This document shows positions 22,558 to 34,152 of a stretch of DNA of 64,000 bases, piece by piece; within the stretch, counting starts at the first letter, position 1, and each line of letters begins with the position of its first letter. Below the pieces are notes generated by a model that saw only the letters and a program-made list of their open reading frames with translations, was not told where the DNA came from and ran no database searches. The stretch lies in NCBI RefSeq assembly GCF_963082655.1, contig NC_081552.1:196993281-197057280 (forward strand). Direction: 5' to 3'. Origin of the DNA: Stomoxys calcitrans. Its lineage: Eukaryota; Arthropoda; Insecta; Diptera; Muscidae. Both the position numbers and the translations under genes were made by a program.

Positions 22558-22588
<31 letters not shown>

Positions 22589-23221
22589 ATTTAAGTCAAA
22601 ATTTCCAAGTTTACAACTTACCATCATGGATCCTGTGCCGAATAAATCTGAAAAATAATCGAAATTGTTTTATGTGAACGACTTGATAATAGAAATTGTT
22701 TTTTTTTTAACAATATTCAAAAGTTGATCCACCATTACTCATAGGTTCAAAATTAAGAAAAGGTGAACTTTGAGAGTTAAAATCATCAAATGGACCTGAA
22801 ATACAAAACTAAAAACCTGGACACACGGAGCAAAAGGGAGAGCAGTTGCCTTTGTCTAGCGTTCGAAGCCACCAATACAACTTCGAAAAGACGCACAAAA
22901 TCATGTGTATGCCATGAGAGTAGTGTAATGGTGTAGACAAAAAATCTGCTATAACACATAAATACACGCATTGGGAAAAGAACAGCTAGTAGACAGGTTT
23001 GTCGAGCGTGGGTAATATGGTATTTATATCATGGAGGCGTTTTCACAATACATATATACAACAATGTACAACATACCAACGTACGGCCCTTGAAGCCTTC
23101 ACACCTAATAGGACGGATGAGTTATTCTAACCAAATGACGAAACGCGTCCCATAGTGGTTGGTATGTGTGGTGATCTCTAGCTTTGCTTTTCCATTGCAA
23201 ACAAATCTTCCATCATTGAGT
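21958..23221. other. Mostly unique DNA with small HINE-like remnants
   Basis: Two terminal remnants are visible: 'gggccgaacttggcacgctt' at 22021-22040 and a 5'-end-like 'acccccatcctttggtgg' at 22219-22236. An (AT)n run lies at 22561-22578. Nothing else is recognisable and no ORF is supported. Confidence 0.45.
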
Positions 23222-23978
23222 TTGGTTTATATGGAAGCTATATCAGGTTATAGACCGATTCGAACCGTACTGGGCGCAGTTGTTGGAAGTTATCACTAAA
23301 TACCATGCACAAAATTTCAGCCAAATCGGATGAAAATTGAGGCTTCCAGGAGCTAAAGAAGTCAAATCGAGAGAGTTTCTTGATTGATTGACACAACACT
23401 ACATGAAAAATGTCACCCAAATCGGATAAAACTGCGGTTTGTAAGGGCTTAAGAAGTCATATCGTGAGATCGCTTTATATGGGAGCTATATCAGGTTATG
23501 GACCGATTTGGACCGTACTTTTCATAGTCATTGGTCGTAAGTCGGACAAAAATTGTGGCTTGTAAGGGCTCAAGAAGTCGAATGGGGAGATTGGTTCATA
23601 TGGCAGATATAGCAGGTTATAGTACGATTTAAATCGTACTTGACACAGTTGTTGGAAGTCTTAACAGAACACTAGATTCAAAATTTCCGCCAAATCGGAA
23701 AAAAATTGCGGCTTAAGAAGTCAAATCGGAAGATCGGTTTGTATGGGACCGATATAACCCATTTGCAATCCTCAACGACCTACATCGATAGAAAGTATCT
23801 GTGCAAAATTTCAAGCGGCTAACTTTACGCGTTCCACCGCTATCGTGATTTCGACAGACGGACGGACATGGCTAGATCGACTTAGAACGTCGATCAAGAA
23901 TATACATACTTTATGGGGTCTAATTCGAATATTTCGAGGTGTTTCAAACTGAATGACCTATGATGGTGGGTATAAAAA
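23222..23978 (-). repeat. HINE-like array
   Basis: Minus-orientation monomers ('gctatatcaggttatagacc', 'cagttgttggaagt') end on the right with the module 'cgacagacggacggacatgg', 'tatggggtctaattcg' and 'gatggtgggtataaa', the 5' end. The 3' end is missing. Confidence 0.6.
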
Positions 23979-24084
23979 AAGTGTTCTTACACCTTTTTGG
24001 CATTTGCATTGTGTGAGTGCGTATTTACTTTAGAATGTTAATTGCATATCAATCATCAGAAATCGATTTATGAGCACTATCTCT

Positions 24085-25496
24085 GTTTATACCCTCCACC
24101 AAAGAATGGGGGTATGCTAATTTCATCATTCATTAAGACACATCCTAATATTGTTCTGAGATCCAACAAATTATTTCTATTCTTGGTCCTCTGGACATGC
24201 ATATGGATGGCTTTGACATTTAAAGTCGATATAGCTATGTCTGTCCGTCCCTCCGTCTGCCGAAATCACGATATCACGCGTTCGAACAAATAAAGATATC
24301 GGCTTGAAATTTTGCACACACAGGCTTTTGATTGATGTACGTCATTGGGGATTCCAAATGGGCCAAACTCCCGATGTGACTTCTTGAGACGCCGGAAGCC
24401 GTAATTGCTATCCGAGTTAGCTAAAATTATGCATGGAGTGGTTTGTTGTGACTTCCAAGATCTGTGACAAGTACGGTCCAAATCTGTCAATAACCTGATA
24501 TAGTCCCCATATATACCGATCACTAACTTGATGTAGCTCCCATATAGTCTTAGACGATCCAGCCATGTCCATCCGTCTGTCCGTCCGTCCGTCTGTTTGT
24601 TGAAATCACGATACGGTCTTTTAAAAATAGAGATATTGAGTTGAAACTTTGCACAGATTCTTCTTTTGTCCATAAGCAGGTTAAGTACGAAGATGGACTA
24701 TATGGGACTTTATCTTGGTATAGCCCCCATATAGACCGATCGGCCGGTCCATTACGTCCATTAAAGCCACATTTATTAACCGATTTCGCTGAAACTTGGC
24801 ACAGTGAGTTGGGTTACGTCCCCCAACATTCTTGTTCAATTTGGCTTAAATCGTTTCAGATTTGCATATAGCAGACATATAGACCTATCTATATATATAT
24901 AGCAGACATATAGACCTATCGTTATGTTAGGCCTCTCGACATTCCTGTTTCATTTGGACTAGATCGGATCAGATTTGGATATAGCTGCAATATAGAATAC
25001 TAATCTAGTCATTCCGTTTGTAACACCTCGATATATTCGTCTAAGACCCCATAAAGTATATATATTCTTGCTCGCCTCCACGTTCTGAGTCGATCGAGCC
25101 ATGTCCGTCCGTCCGTCTGTCGAAATCACGATAGCGGTCGAGCGAGTAAACTAGACGCTTGAAATTTTCCACAGATCAGTCTATAACCTGATATAGCTCC
25201 CATATAAACCGATCTACCGATTTGATTTCGTGAGCCCTTACAAACGGCTATTTTTGTACGATTTAGCTGAAATTTAGCATGTGGTGTTCTGTTATGACTT
25301 TCAACAACTGTGCCAAATACGATTTGAATCAGTCTATAACTTGATGTAGCTCCCATATAAACCGATCTCCCGATTTAATTGCTAGACCCATACAAGTTGC
25401 ATTTTTTAACCGATGAATGTGGTTCAATGGGTTGTGTTAGACTCCATGAATATGGTGGGATCGAACTAAATGCGCTTTTACTTGTTCTCTGATGTA
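24085..25496 (+). repeat. Composite of HINE-like elements
   Basis: The 5' end is 'ataccctccaccaaagaatg' at about 24090. At least three copies of the 'gtccgtc' module follow (about 24240, 24570 and 25105), from different subtypes separated by short monomer runs. This indicates elements inserted into one another. The right edge ends in 'gcgcttttacttgttc' (25470-25485), the 3' terminus. Confidence 0.6.
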
Positions 25497-25564
25497 CTTG
25501 GCAGGATTCGAACCCAGGTTTTTAGCGTCATAGACGTATTTGCTAACCTCTGCGCGACGATGGC
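25497..25564 (-). mobile_element. tRNA-like head of SINE only
   Basis: The reverse complement contains a perfect B box (complement of 25505-25515) and an A-box region (complement of about 25547-25557), but the SINE body is absent. It covers about 68 bp. It is either a truncated SINE or a tRNA-derived fragment. The low pairing argues against a real tRNA. Confidence 0.6.
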
Positions 25565-25683
25565 ATTCCCTTTGACATTCCAAGTCGATTTAGCAATGTC
25601 AGTCTTTCTGTCCATCCGTCTGTCTGTCGACAGCACTAAAACTTTCTAAGGGGTTACGGTAGACGCTTGAAATGGGACATAAA
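25565..25683 (+). repeat. HINE-like 5' module fragment
   Basis: 'gacattccaagtcgattta' and 'tccatccgtctgtctgtcga' are the conserved module of HINE-like elements. It is continuous across the MITE with the array that follows. Confidence 0.5.
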
Positions 25684-25685
25684 TA

Positions 25686-25922
25686 TTGGGTTGCCCAAAA
25701 AGTAATTGCGGATTTTTTAAAAGAAAGTAAATGCATTTTTAATAAGACTTAGAATGAACTTTAATCAAATATACTTTTTTTTACACTTTTTTTCTAAAAC
25801 AAGCTAAAAGTAACAGCTGATAACTGACAGAAGAAAGAATGCAATTAAAGAGTCACAAGCTGTGAAAAAATATGTCAACGCCGACTATATGAAAAATCCG
25901 CAATTACTTTTTGGGCAACCCA
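25686..25922 (+). mobile_element. mariner-type MITE, copy c
   Basis: Terminal inverted repeats as in the other copies. TA is at 25684-25685 on the left; the right junction reads 'caacccatta', slightly altered. The interior is about 95% like copies b and d by eye. Confidence 0.88.
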
Positions 25923-26503
25923 TTACTTCCTATTAGTGTAGATCGGCTATAGTGGTACATATAAACCGATCTCGGATCTTGACTCTTTGAGTCTCTAGAG
26001 GGAGCAGTTCTCATTTTATTATGCTGAAATTTCGCATGTCATATTTTGTTTTAACTACCAATAATCGTACCAAAAACGGTCCAAGCCGCTTTATTACCTG
26101 ATATAGCTGCCATCTATACCTGGCTTCTTGAGCCGCTAGAGGGCGCAATTCTTAGCCGATCTGGCTGAAATGTTGCATGAGGTGTTTTGCTTTAACTTCT
26201 AAAAACTGTGCCAAATATAGTTGAAACAGGTTTGCAACCTGTTATATTTTTCCCATATAAACCTGTATTCATATTTGACTTCTTCAGCCTCTAGAGGGCG
26301 CTGTTATTTGGCTGAGTTTTTAAACGTGGCATCGTTATGACTTTTAGTAGTCATGACAAGTACGGTCTATCTGTATCTGTGGATGTATCTCCTACATACT
26401 CGTATTTGAAAAAGTCATTCGTAGAAAGTCTCAAATGCGATCCATGGTGGAGGGTAAATAAGATTCGGCCCGGCTGAACTTAACGCGCTTTTACTTGTTC
26501 TTA
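25923..26503 (+). repeat. HINE-like array with intact 3' terminus
   Basis: Monomers with 'gagggcgcaattcttagcc' and related text end in 'ccatggtggagggtaaata', the hairpin region 'ttcggcccggctgaact', and 'taacgcgcttttacttgttc' (26484-26503). It lies 70 bp upstream of the repeat-protein gene start. Confidence 0.6.
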
Positions 26504-26524
26504 ATATGCCCTGAATTATTAGCG

Positions 26525-26531
26525 TATAAAA
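26525..26531 (+). promoter_or_regulatory. Candidate TATA box of the W/N-repeat gene
   Basis: TATAAAA lies 43-49 bp upstream of the ATG at 26574, which leaves room for a short 5' UTR. I see no perfect initiator 25-30 bp downstream. Confidence 0.45.
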
Positions 26532-26573
26532 TTCTTCGTTTTCAAGACCAAGGTAGTAGACAATTGAGTGACC

Positions 26574-27945
26574 ATGAGGTCGTTAGTGTTCTTCTTGCTA
26601 ATATTAGGCCATACGTTGTTTGTTAGTATTTTAGCAGAGCAATTCAAATAAAAATTATATTTAAAATAATTTTTTTTTTAATTTTTAGCTCAATGGATAT
26701 AAAATAGCTGACAAAGCTGATCGCTGGACGAACCTCAGTGACAATGATTCCAGCATTAGTGGAAACGCAACACCATGGCCAAATGAAAATGCTGTTGATA
26801 AGCCTCGACTGCAGAAAACATTATGGAACTCTTGGGCAAATTTGACATGGCAAAACATAACTTGGAGTCCTATTACTACGACTTCAATGCCATGGCAAAA
26901 TTATACTCTCAGTCCTTGGTCAAATATGACTTGGCAACCAATGTCGAATATAACATGGAGTCCTTGGGAAAATTCCACAACTAGTATTCCCTTGGCAAAT
27001 ACGACTTCAATGCCATGGCAAAATTATACATGGAGTCCTTGGTCTAATATGACCTGGCAATCTCTAAGGCCACCTATAAACCCGATTGTCCCTTTGACAA
27101 ATTCCAGCTCGATGACTTGGCAGAATGAGACATGGAGTCCTTGGCAACCATGGACGAATTTTACATGGAGCCCTTTGCAAAATTCTACGCTCTCAACACC
27201 AACAACTACATTGTCTTCAAAACCATGGCAAAATTACACTTGGCATCCTTGGGCAAATATGACCGGGCTACCTTGGGAGAACTATACATGGGGTCCTTGG
27301 GAGAATATTACAATTCCATCACCATCTGCAACAGTAATACCTTGGGAAAATGTGACTTCAATGCCATGGCAAAATTATACCTGGAATCCTTGGTCTAATA
27401 TAACCTGGCTACCAGGGGAGAATTACACTTGGAGCCCTTGGGACAATGCAACTTTCACACCACCAATAACTGCATCGACTTTAATGCCATGGCAAAATTA
27501 CACTTGGGCAAATATCACCTGGGAACCTTGGGAGAATTATACATGGAGTCCTTGGGAGAATTTGACCACTTCGACACCCTCAGCAACAGATATGCCCTGG
27601 GAAAATTCGACTTCAATGCCATGGCAGAATTATACCTGGAATCCTTGGTCTAATATAACCTGGCTACCATGGGAGAATTTCACTGGGAACCCTTGGGAAA
27701 ATGAAACTTTCACACCACCAGCAACTGCATCGAGTTTAATGCCATGGCAAAATTACACTTGGTATCCTTGGGCAAATATGACCTGGCAACCTTGGGAGAA
27801 TTACACATGGAGTCCTTGGGAGAATTTCACTACTCCTTCGACAACTGCATCGAGTATAGAAAACTCCACTTCAATGTCATGGCAAAATTATACTTGGAGT
27901 CCATGGACAAATATAACATGGCAGCCATGGAAAAATTATACATGA
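26574..27945 (+). CDS. Secreted Trp/Asn-rich repeat protein (two exons), N-x-T and W-x-x-W repeats
   Basis: Exon 1 (26574-26621) codes MRSLVFFLLILGHTLF, a signal-peptide core. The donor gttagt follows, then a 67-bp intron, an acceptor after a T-rich tract (tag at 26686-26688), and exon 2 in phase from 26689 to TGA 27943-27945: 434 residues in all. The first ~50 residues of exon 2 are acidic/polar. From about residue 65 the chain repeats blocks such as 'MPWQNYTWSPWSNMTW' and 'LPWENYTWSPWEN', with a higher-order unit of 41-44 residues (123-132 nt; starts near 27361, 27484, 27616 and 27739). I count about 42 N-x-S/T sequons and about 18 W-x-x-W motifs, and no cysteine. Expected fate: secretion with dense glycosylation, mucin- or glue-like. 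That function is inference; I recognise no family. Without splicing, the frame stops at 26649-26651. The TGA lies inside the repeat pattern. Confidence 0.8.
26622..26688 (+). other. Intron of the W/N-repeat gene
   Basis: 67 bp, phase 0, typical of short dipteran introns. The 5' site gttagt is close to the GTRAGT consensus. The 3' site is preceded by a run of T and ends 'aatttttag'. It joins the signal-peptide exon to the repeat exon in frame. Confidence 0.7.
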
Positions 27946-28440
27946 AGCCCTTGGAAGAAGTTCACCAATGACACTCCACCGTTAACACATACGCCCTGAT
28001 ATCGGTTCATAGAATAGATATGATGCTTAAGTGAGCCATTGATAGAAGTTCATATTTTTCGATTTTTTTTTGACTTGATGTCTATATTTTTGAATATTTG
28101 CACACATTTATATGAAATGTGCAACGTTGATGTGTTTATGATAATCAATTGTTTTAGTACTGTTAAAAAAAATAGAGACTTTTAAGCGGATTTCATTTTT
28201 AATACAATTTCTATTTAAAATGGCTAACCAGTTTTCCATGGCTTATATGGCAAAAAAAAAGAATAACCCATCTATCACATTCAATGAAGTTAATCTCATG
28301 CAATACAACCATGAAGTAAATAAGTCAATGCGTTTGGCTTATACATATTAAAAATACACTAAACTACAAAATTTTAAAGGAAGAATAGGGAGTAGTGTTA
28401 GATGGTAGGGATCATATATCATTCAGGTACCGAGAACTTC
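27946..28440. other. Region downstream of the repeat gene
   Basis: The repeat pattern continues in frame after the TGA (S-P-W-K-K-F-T-N-D-T...) to a second TGA at 27997-27999. Beyond that, the sequence is unique and AT-rich. No canonical AATAAA is seen before about 28300; AATACA at 28201-28206 is a possible variant signal. Confidence 0.45.
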
Positions 28441-30723
28441 TATACAAGTCACAGTTTCAGCGAAGTTGAGCAACAAATCCGCTTTTTATGGGATTAAGAT
28501 CTTAAATTGAAAGTTCGATCTATATGGCAGATATATATCTAAATGTAGTCTGATCTGGACCATATGCTGGGTGGGTGACGGGAGGCTTAATAAAAGTCAC
28601 TGTGTCAAATTCCAGCAAAATCAGGTAATAAATGCAGCTTTTATGGGCTAAAGACCCAGGCAGATTAGTCTAAATGACAGTTATATCTGAATAAAGAACG
28701 GATATCGGGAGACTTCAATAATTTATGGCATTTATGGACTTAAGACCCTCAATCGGCAGATCGGTCTATATGGGAGCTATATGTAAATATAGCCCAATCT
28801 GAAACATATTTAGGTGTGACGACGGAAGGCTTAAAATTGCTCACTATATCAAGTTTCAGCAAAATCGTATAAAAATTGCGGCATTTATGGGCTCAAGATC
28901 CTTAATCGGCAGATCGGTCTATATGGGAGCTATATCTAAATATGGTCCAAACTGAACCATATTTGAGTCGAATGTCGAATGGCAGGCTTCAATAAACTCA
29001 CCATTTCAAATTTCAGCAAAATCGGATGATAATTGCGGCTTTTATGGGCTTAAGACCCTTAATCGGCAGATCGGTCTATATGGGAGCTATATCTAAATAT
29101 GGTCTGAACTGAACCATATTTGGATCGAATGTCGGCAGGCTTCAATAAACTTACCATTTCAAATTTTAGCAAAATCGGATGATAATTGCGGCTTTTATGG
29201 GCTTAAGACCCTCAAGCGGTAGATCGGTCTATATGACAGATATATCTAAACATGGTCCAATCTGAACCATATCTGAGTCGGATGTCGGGAAGCCTAAAAC
29301 AACTCACTGTTTTCAATTTCATCGAAATCGGATAATAAATGCGCCTGTTAAAGGCTTAAGACCCTAAATCGGCGGATCGGTCTATATGACAACTATATCT
29401 AAATATGGTCCGAACTAAACCATATTTGAATCGAATATCGGGAGGCTTAGAACAACTCAAGAAATCAAATTTCAAAGAAACCGGATACAAATTGTGGCTT
29501 TTATGGGCTTAAGACCCTAAATCGGCAGATCGGTCTGCATGGGAGCTATATGTAAATATAGTCCGATCTGACCCATATTTAGGTGTGACGACGAAAGGCT
29601 TCAAACAACTCACTGTTTCAAATGTCAGCAAAATCGGTTAAAAATTGCGGCTTTTATGGGCTCAAACCCCTTAATCGGCAGATCGGTCTATATGAAAGCT
29701 ATATCTAAATATGGTCCGAACTGAACCATATTTGAGTCGAATGTCGGTAGGCTTCAATAAACTCACCATTTCAAATTTTAGCAAAATCGGATGATAATTG
29801 CGGCTTTTATGGGCTTAAGACCCTTAATCGGCAGATCGGTCTATATGACAACTATATCTAAATATGGTCCGATCTAAACCATATTTGAGTCGAATATCGG
29901 GAGGCTTAGAACAACTCAAGAAATCAAATTTCAAGGAAACCGGATAAAAATTGCGGCTTTTATGGGCTTAAGACCCTAAATCAGCAGATCGGTCTATATG
30001 ACAGCTATGTCTAAGTATGGTCCGACCTGAATCATATTTGAGTCGAATGGCGGGAGGCTTGAAACAACTCACTGTTTCAAATTTCAGGAAAATTTGATAA
30101 AAATTGCGGCTTTTATGGGCTTAAGACCCTTAATCAGCAGATCGGTCTAAATGACAGCTATATCTAAATATGGTTCGATCTGAACCATATTTGAGTCGAA
30201 TGTCGGGGAGCTTCCATCAACTCACTGTGCTAAATTTCAGCAGATTGCTCCATATAACAGCTATATATAAATATGGTCCGATTTGAACCATATTTGAGTC
30301 GGATGTTGGAAGGCTTTAAACAACACACAGTTTTAAGATCTCATCGAAATCGGATTATAAATTCGCCTGTTACGGGCTTAATGCTATAAACCCTCATATT
30401 GGTCTACATGTCAGCTATTTGTAAATATGGTCCGATATAGGCTATATTTGGTTTAAATATCGGAGCCGCTAAGCAATTTCTTGTTTCAAATTTCAGCGAA
30501 ATCGGGTAAAAAATGTGGTGTCTACGGGCTTAGGACTCTAAATCGACAGATCGGTTTATATGGCAGCTATATCTGTATATAGTCCGATTTGGCCCATTCA
30601 AAAATTTAACTTGCGTATAGAGGAAATACGAGTCTGTGCAAAATTTCAACCCCTTATCGCAGTTTTTAAAGTGTGTAGAGTGATTACAACTGACGGACAC
30701 ACGGACGGACAGACACACGGACA
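28441..30723 (-). repeat. Large HINE-like tandem array (~155-bp monomers)
   Basis: About 13 or more degenerate monomers with 'aatcggcagatcggtctat' (for example 28751, 28904, 29061), 'aatatggtcc' and 'gcggcttttatgggctta'. The right end carries the module 'gacggacacacggacggac', so the orientation is minus. It is interrupted on the right by the Helitron-like element. It is the longest array in the window and lacks coding content. Confidence 0.65.
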
Positions 30724-32807
30724 TCTTCCTATATATAAAAATCAATTTGTGTTTGTTTGTTTGTATGTTTGTGTGTTCCTTATAGACTCAGAAACGGCTG
30801 AAGCGATTTTCTTGAAATTTTCACAGATGGTGCATAATGATCCCATGTTGAAAATAGGGTACTACATTTTTTAATATCTGAAGGGGGGCGGACCCTCCCC
30901 CTTACCAAACTAAGAAACGCCAGATCTCGGAGATGGGTGGTGTGATTTAAGCGAAATTTTGTGTGCTCTCATATAGTACCAAATTTCGGATGGGGTACCT
31001 AGGAGGGCCGCCCCACCCTAAAACCTACCAAACATATATTTAAACCAATCACGACAATATGGGACTCATATTAAAGGTATTTAGGATAAGAAAACGTATC
31101 TGATATCCAATTGTCGGACCAAGTGCTAGGGGGAACACCCCAAGCCCCAAAACATCCCCAAATCGGACATATTTACCGACCATGGCAATATGGGACTCAA
31201 ATGAAAGGTATTTGCGGGTAGAATACGAATCTAATATCCAAATGTGGGACCAAGTTTCTGGGGGTCTACCCCTTTCCCAAAACACCCCACAAACAGGACT
31301 TATTTACTGACCATGGGAATATGGGACTTAAATAAAAGGTATTTGAATTTGGAATACGAATATGATATCCAAATATGGGATCAAGTGTTTGGGGGGCCGC
31401 CTCTCACCAAAAACATCCCCCAAAGGGAACAAATTTACGACCATAGCAATATGGGGCTCAAATGAAAGGTCTTTGGGAGTAAAGCACGAATTTGATATCA
31501 ATATTCGGAAAAAGTTTCTATGTCACCCCCGCAACACCACTCAAATAGGACGAATTTGCTGACTATTGCAATATTAGGCTCAAATAAGAGGGTTTTTAAA
31601 GTGGAACACGAATCCCATATATATTTTCAAGGCCAACTCACTGAGTGGCCGCCCATCCCCCAAAACACCCCCCAAGCCGGCCATGTTTGCCGACTATGGC
31701 AATATGGGGCTCCAATTAATGTTATGTCGGAGTAGACCACGTATTTGATATTAACATTAGGGGCCAACTGTCTAGCGGACGTCCAACTACCATAACAACC
31801 CCCAAATCGAACGTATTTGCTCACCAAGACAATTTGGGTTTTAAAGAGAGGGGAACGAAATATTCATAGTTTTTAAGGTTAATACACCAAACCGGACATA
31901 TTTGCTGACTTTTGCAATAAGGAGTTTAAATGAGATTAGAAAACGAATTTGATATCCAATTTTGAGGTCAATGGCGATATGGGGTTCAAATAAATGATAT
32001 ATGGGAATAGAGCACGTTGCTGATATAATGCCCAAAAACACCCCTAAATCGGGCATATTTACCGACCATATTAATGTGGAGCTTAAATGAAAGGTATTGG
32101 GGGGTAGAGCAAGAATTGATACCCATTTTCGGGACCAATTTTCTGGGGGTCTACCCCTTTCCCAAAATAGCCCACAAACAGCAATTTTTTATTGACCATC
32201 GCAATATGGGGCTCCTCAATTTAGAGGTAGTTGGGAATAGAATACGAGTTTGATATCCAAATGTAGGGCCATGTATTTAAGGGTATTTGGGTAAGGCATC
32301 ACCAAGGGGTGATGCCTTACCCAAAGGGTAAACATTTTTCGACCTTCCCAATATGTGGCTCAAATGAAAGGTATTTGAGATTAGAAAACGAATTTGATAA
32401 CCTATTTTGGGGCCATGTGTTTGGGTGACGCCTCATCCTGTAAACTCATCTTAAGCCAACGGCAATATGGGGTTTAAATAAATGGTATTTTGGGAGAAGA
32501 GCACGATGCTGATATTTTATCAGGGTCAAGTATCTGGGGGACCACCTCTCCCCTGAAAACACCTCTAAATCAGACATCATGAGAATACCGGGCTGAAATG
32601 AAGTATTTTAAGAATGGAGTGCACCTTACATCCAAACTTAAGATAGTAGACCAATAAAGTTCATGTGGGATTCAGATAAAGGCACTTATATTGTTAAACT
32701 GTTAGTCAAGTTAGCATGGTATATCACTAAAAGATCTTTAATTTTTCAAAATAAATGTTCCAAATAAAGTAAAAGAAGGCACAGCGGAGCAGGCCCGGGT
32801 CAACTAG
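30724..32807 (+). mobile_element. Helitron-like non-autonomous element, copy B (full length)
   Basis: It starts TCTTCC at 30724 after an A, and ends '...gggtcaaCTAG' at 32804-32807 before a T. Internal order: 'gactcagaaacggctgaagc', 'aaattttcacagatggtgca', the C-rich 'ggcggaccctcccccttacc', then about a dozen 130-bp units, then 'aaaagaaggcacagcgg'. It is the mirror of 1308-3429. Together the two copies define both termini. No protein-coding content. Confidence 0.68.
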
Positions 32808-32808
32808 T

Positions 32809-32866
32809 CGGCTATAAAAAGGAGGCGCCTTATCATTGAGCTTATACTTGAATCGGGCAGCATTGT
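32809..32866 (+). mobile_element. SINE 3' body fragment
   Basis: 'cggctataaaaaggaggcgc' through 'cttgaatcgggcagcat' is the central part of the SINE body, without head or tail. It lies directly against the Helitron-like 3' end. Confidence 0.6.
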
Positions 32867-33460
32867 AATACCTCGAACTATTCGTCTAAGACCCCATAAA
32901 GTATATATATTCCAGATCGTCATGACATTTTAAGTCGATCTAGCAATATGCATCCGTCGGTACGTTTGTCGAAAGCAGGCTTATTTTCGAAGGAGTAAAG
33001 CTAGCCGCTTGAAATTTTGCACAAATATTTCCTATTAGTGTAGGTCAATTGGGATTGGAAAAGGTGCAAGTCGGTCTACATTTTGATATAGCTGCCTTAT
33101 GCAACGGTTTTGGATCTTGATTTCTTGAGCTGTAGAGGGCGCAATTTATATCCGATTTGGATGAAATTTTGCACATATCGTTTTGGTATGACTTCCACTA
33201 ACTGTATCAAGTATGGTCTAAATCAGTTCACATCCTGATATAGCTGCCATGTAAACCGATCTCCCGATTTGACTTCTTGATCCAATTTTGCTAAAGTAAA
33301 GCCCAAATCGGTCTATTACCTGGTATAGCTCCCATATAAACCCATCTGCTGAATTGACTTCTTGAGTCCTCACAAGGCGCAGTATTTCTTCGATTTGGCT
33401 TAGATTTTGCATGTGGTGTTCTGTTAGGACAACTGTGCCGTGGTGGTAGATATCCAATAT
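32867..33460 (+). repeat. HINE-like element, 5' module plus few monomers
   Basis: 'taatacctcgaactattcgt', 'ccataaagtatatatattcc', a divergent 'catccgtcggtacgtttgtcg' module and 'ccgcttgaaattttgcac' are followed by three or four monomers, then 'cgtggtggtagatatcc'. Both termini are degraded. Confidence 0.55.
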
Positions 33461-34150
33461 TTGTTTTTTGTTGTCAAGTGTTCACAATAATCCAAATGTC
33501 ATCGCTTCCCTTTGCCCGAATTGGCACTGAATTTTAAAACAACGATGAGCAATCTTTCCCGCTTATATATCGCAGCGATCAACTTTTCAGGCATATCATT
33601 ATGGTATCCCTATGCAACATTTTAGCCATTGAGGCCAACTCAAATATTTGTGCCTTTGGTCAAATCATGAATGCTGTCCTTCGTGCAGCCTAAATGCCTA
33701 GAGCACATGCACAAAGACCCATTGAGAGGACCCAGAGATGGTTTCACTGATACATGGGGATTGATTAAATCGAAAATCAGGCATTCGTTGCAGGCAAATG
33801 TATGCATGCCAATGGGGTTGCATTAGATTCGTAGATTTCGGTTTGCCATCCCTAATGGGTGGCATGGGTTGTGGGCAATTTGGCCATTTGGACATTTAGC
33901 CAAATGACCATTTTGCATATGGAGCCAAATTATTGGCTCCTATTGAGTTTATTTGCAATAAACCGCTAATTAGCATACATTTGTAATTATTGCTGGTTTT
34001 ACATGTGAATGAAAATGCGTGAATATCATTTAGATCTTGCGCTTGAATAAATATTTTTTAATTGCCCCAGTATGTTGGCTGTTATCATTTTAGATGTTTG
34101 TTGGCAAAAACCATTGGTTGCCACGGCCCATAATCAAATATGCTTTTATC
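33461..34150. other. Unique AT-rich DNA, no gene recognised
   Basis: Single-copy DNA with phrases such as 'caatttggccatttgg'. ORF 33698-33895 (minus) has no domain. Probably intergenic or intronic. Confidence 0.45.
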
Positions 34151-34152
34151 TA

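Noticed and set aside
27132..27971. Overlapping ORFs in a second frame of the W/N-repeat gene (MAKLHL..., MEPLGQ...)
   Set aside because: They are alternative-frame shadows of the repetitive exon, without a signal peptide or start of their own.
28441..30723. CRISPR-like array or coding repeat
   Set aside because: Monomers are contiguous, about 155 bp and diverged, with no short constant repeat or unique spacers. The context is eukaryotic transposon termini.
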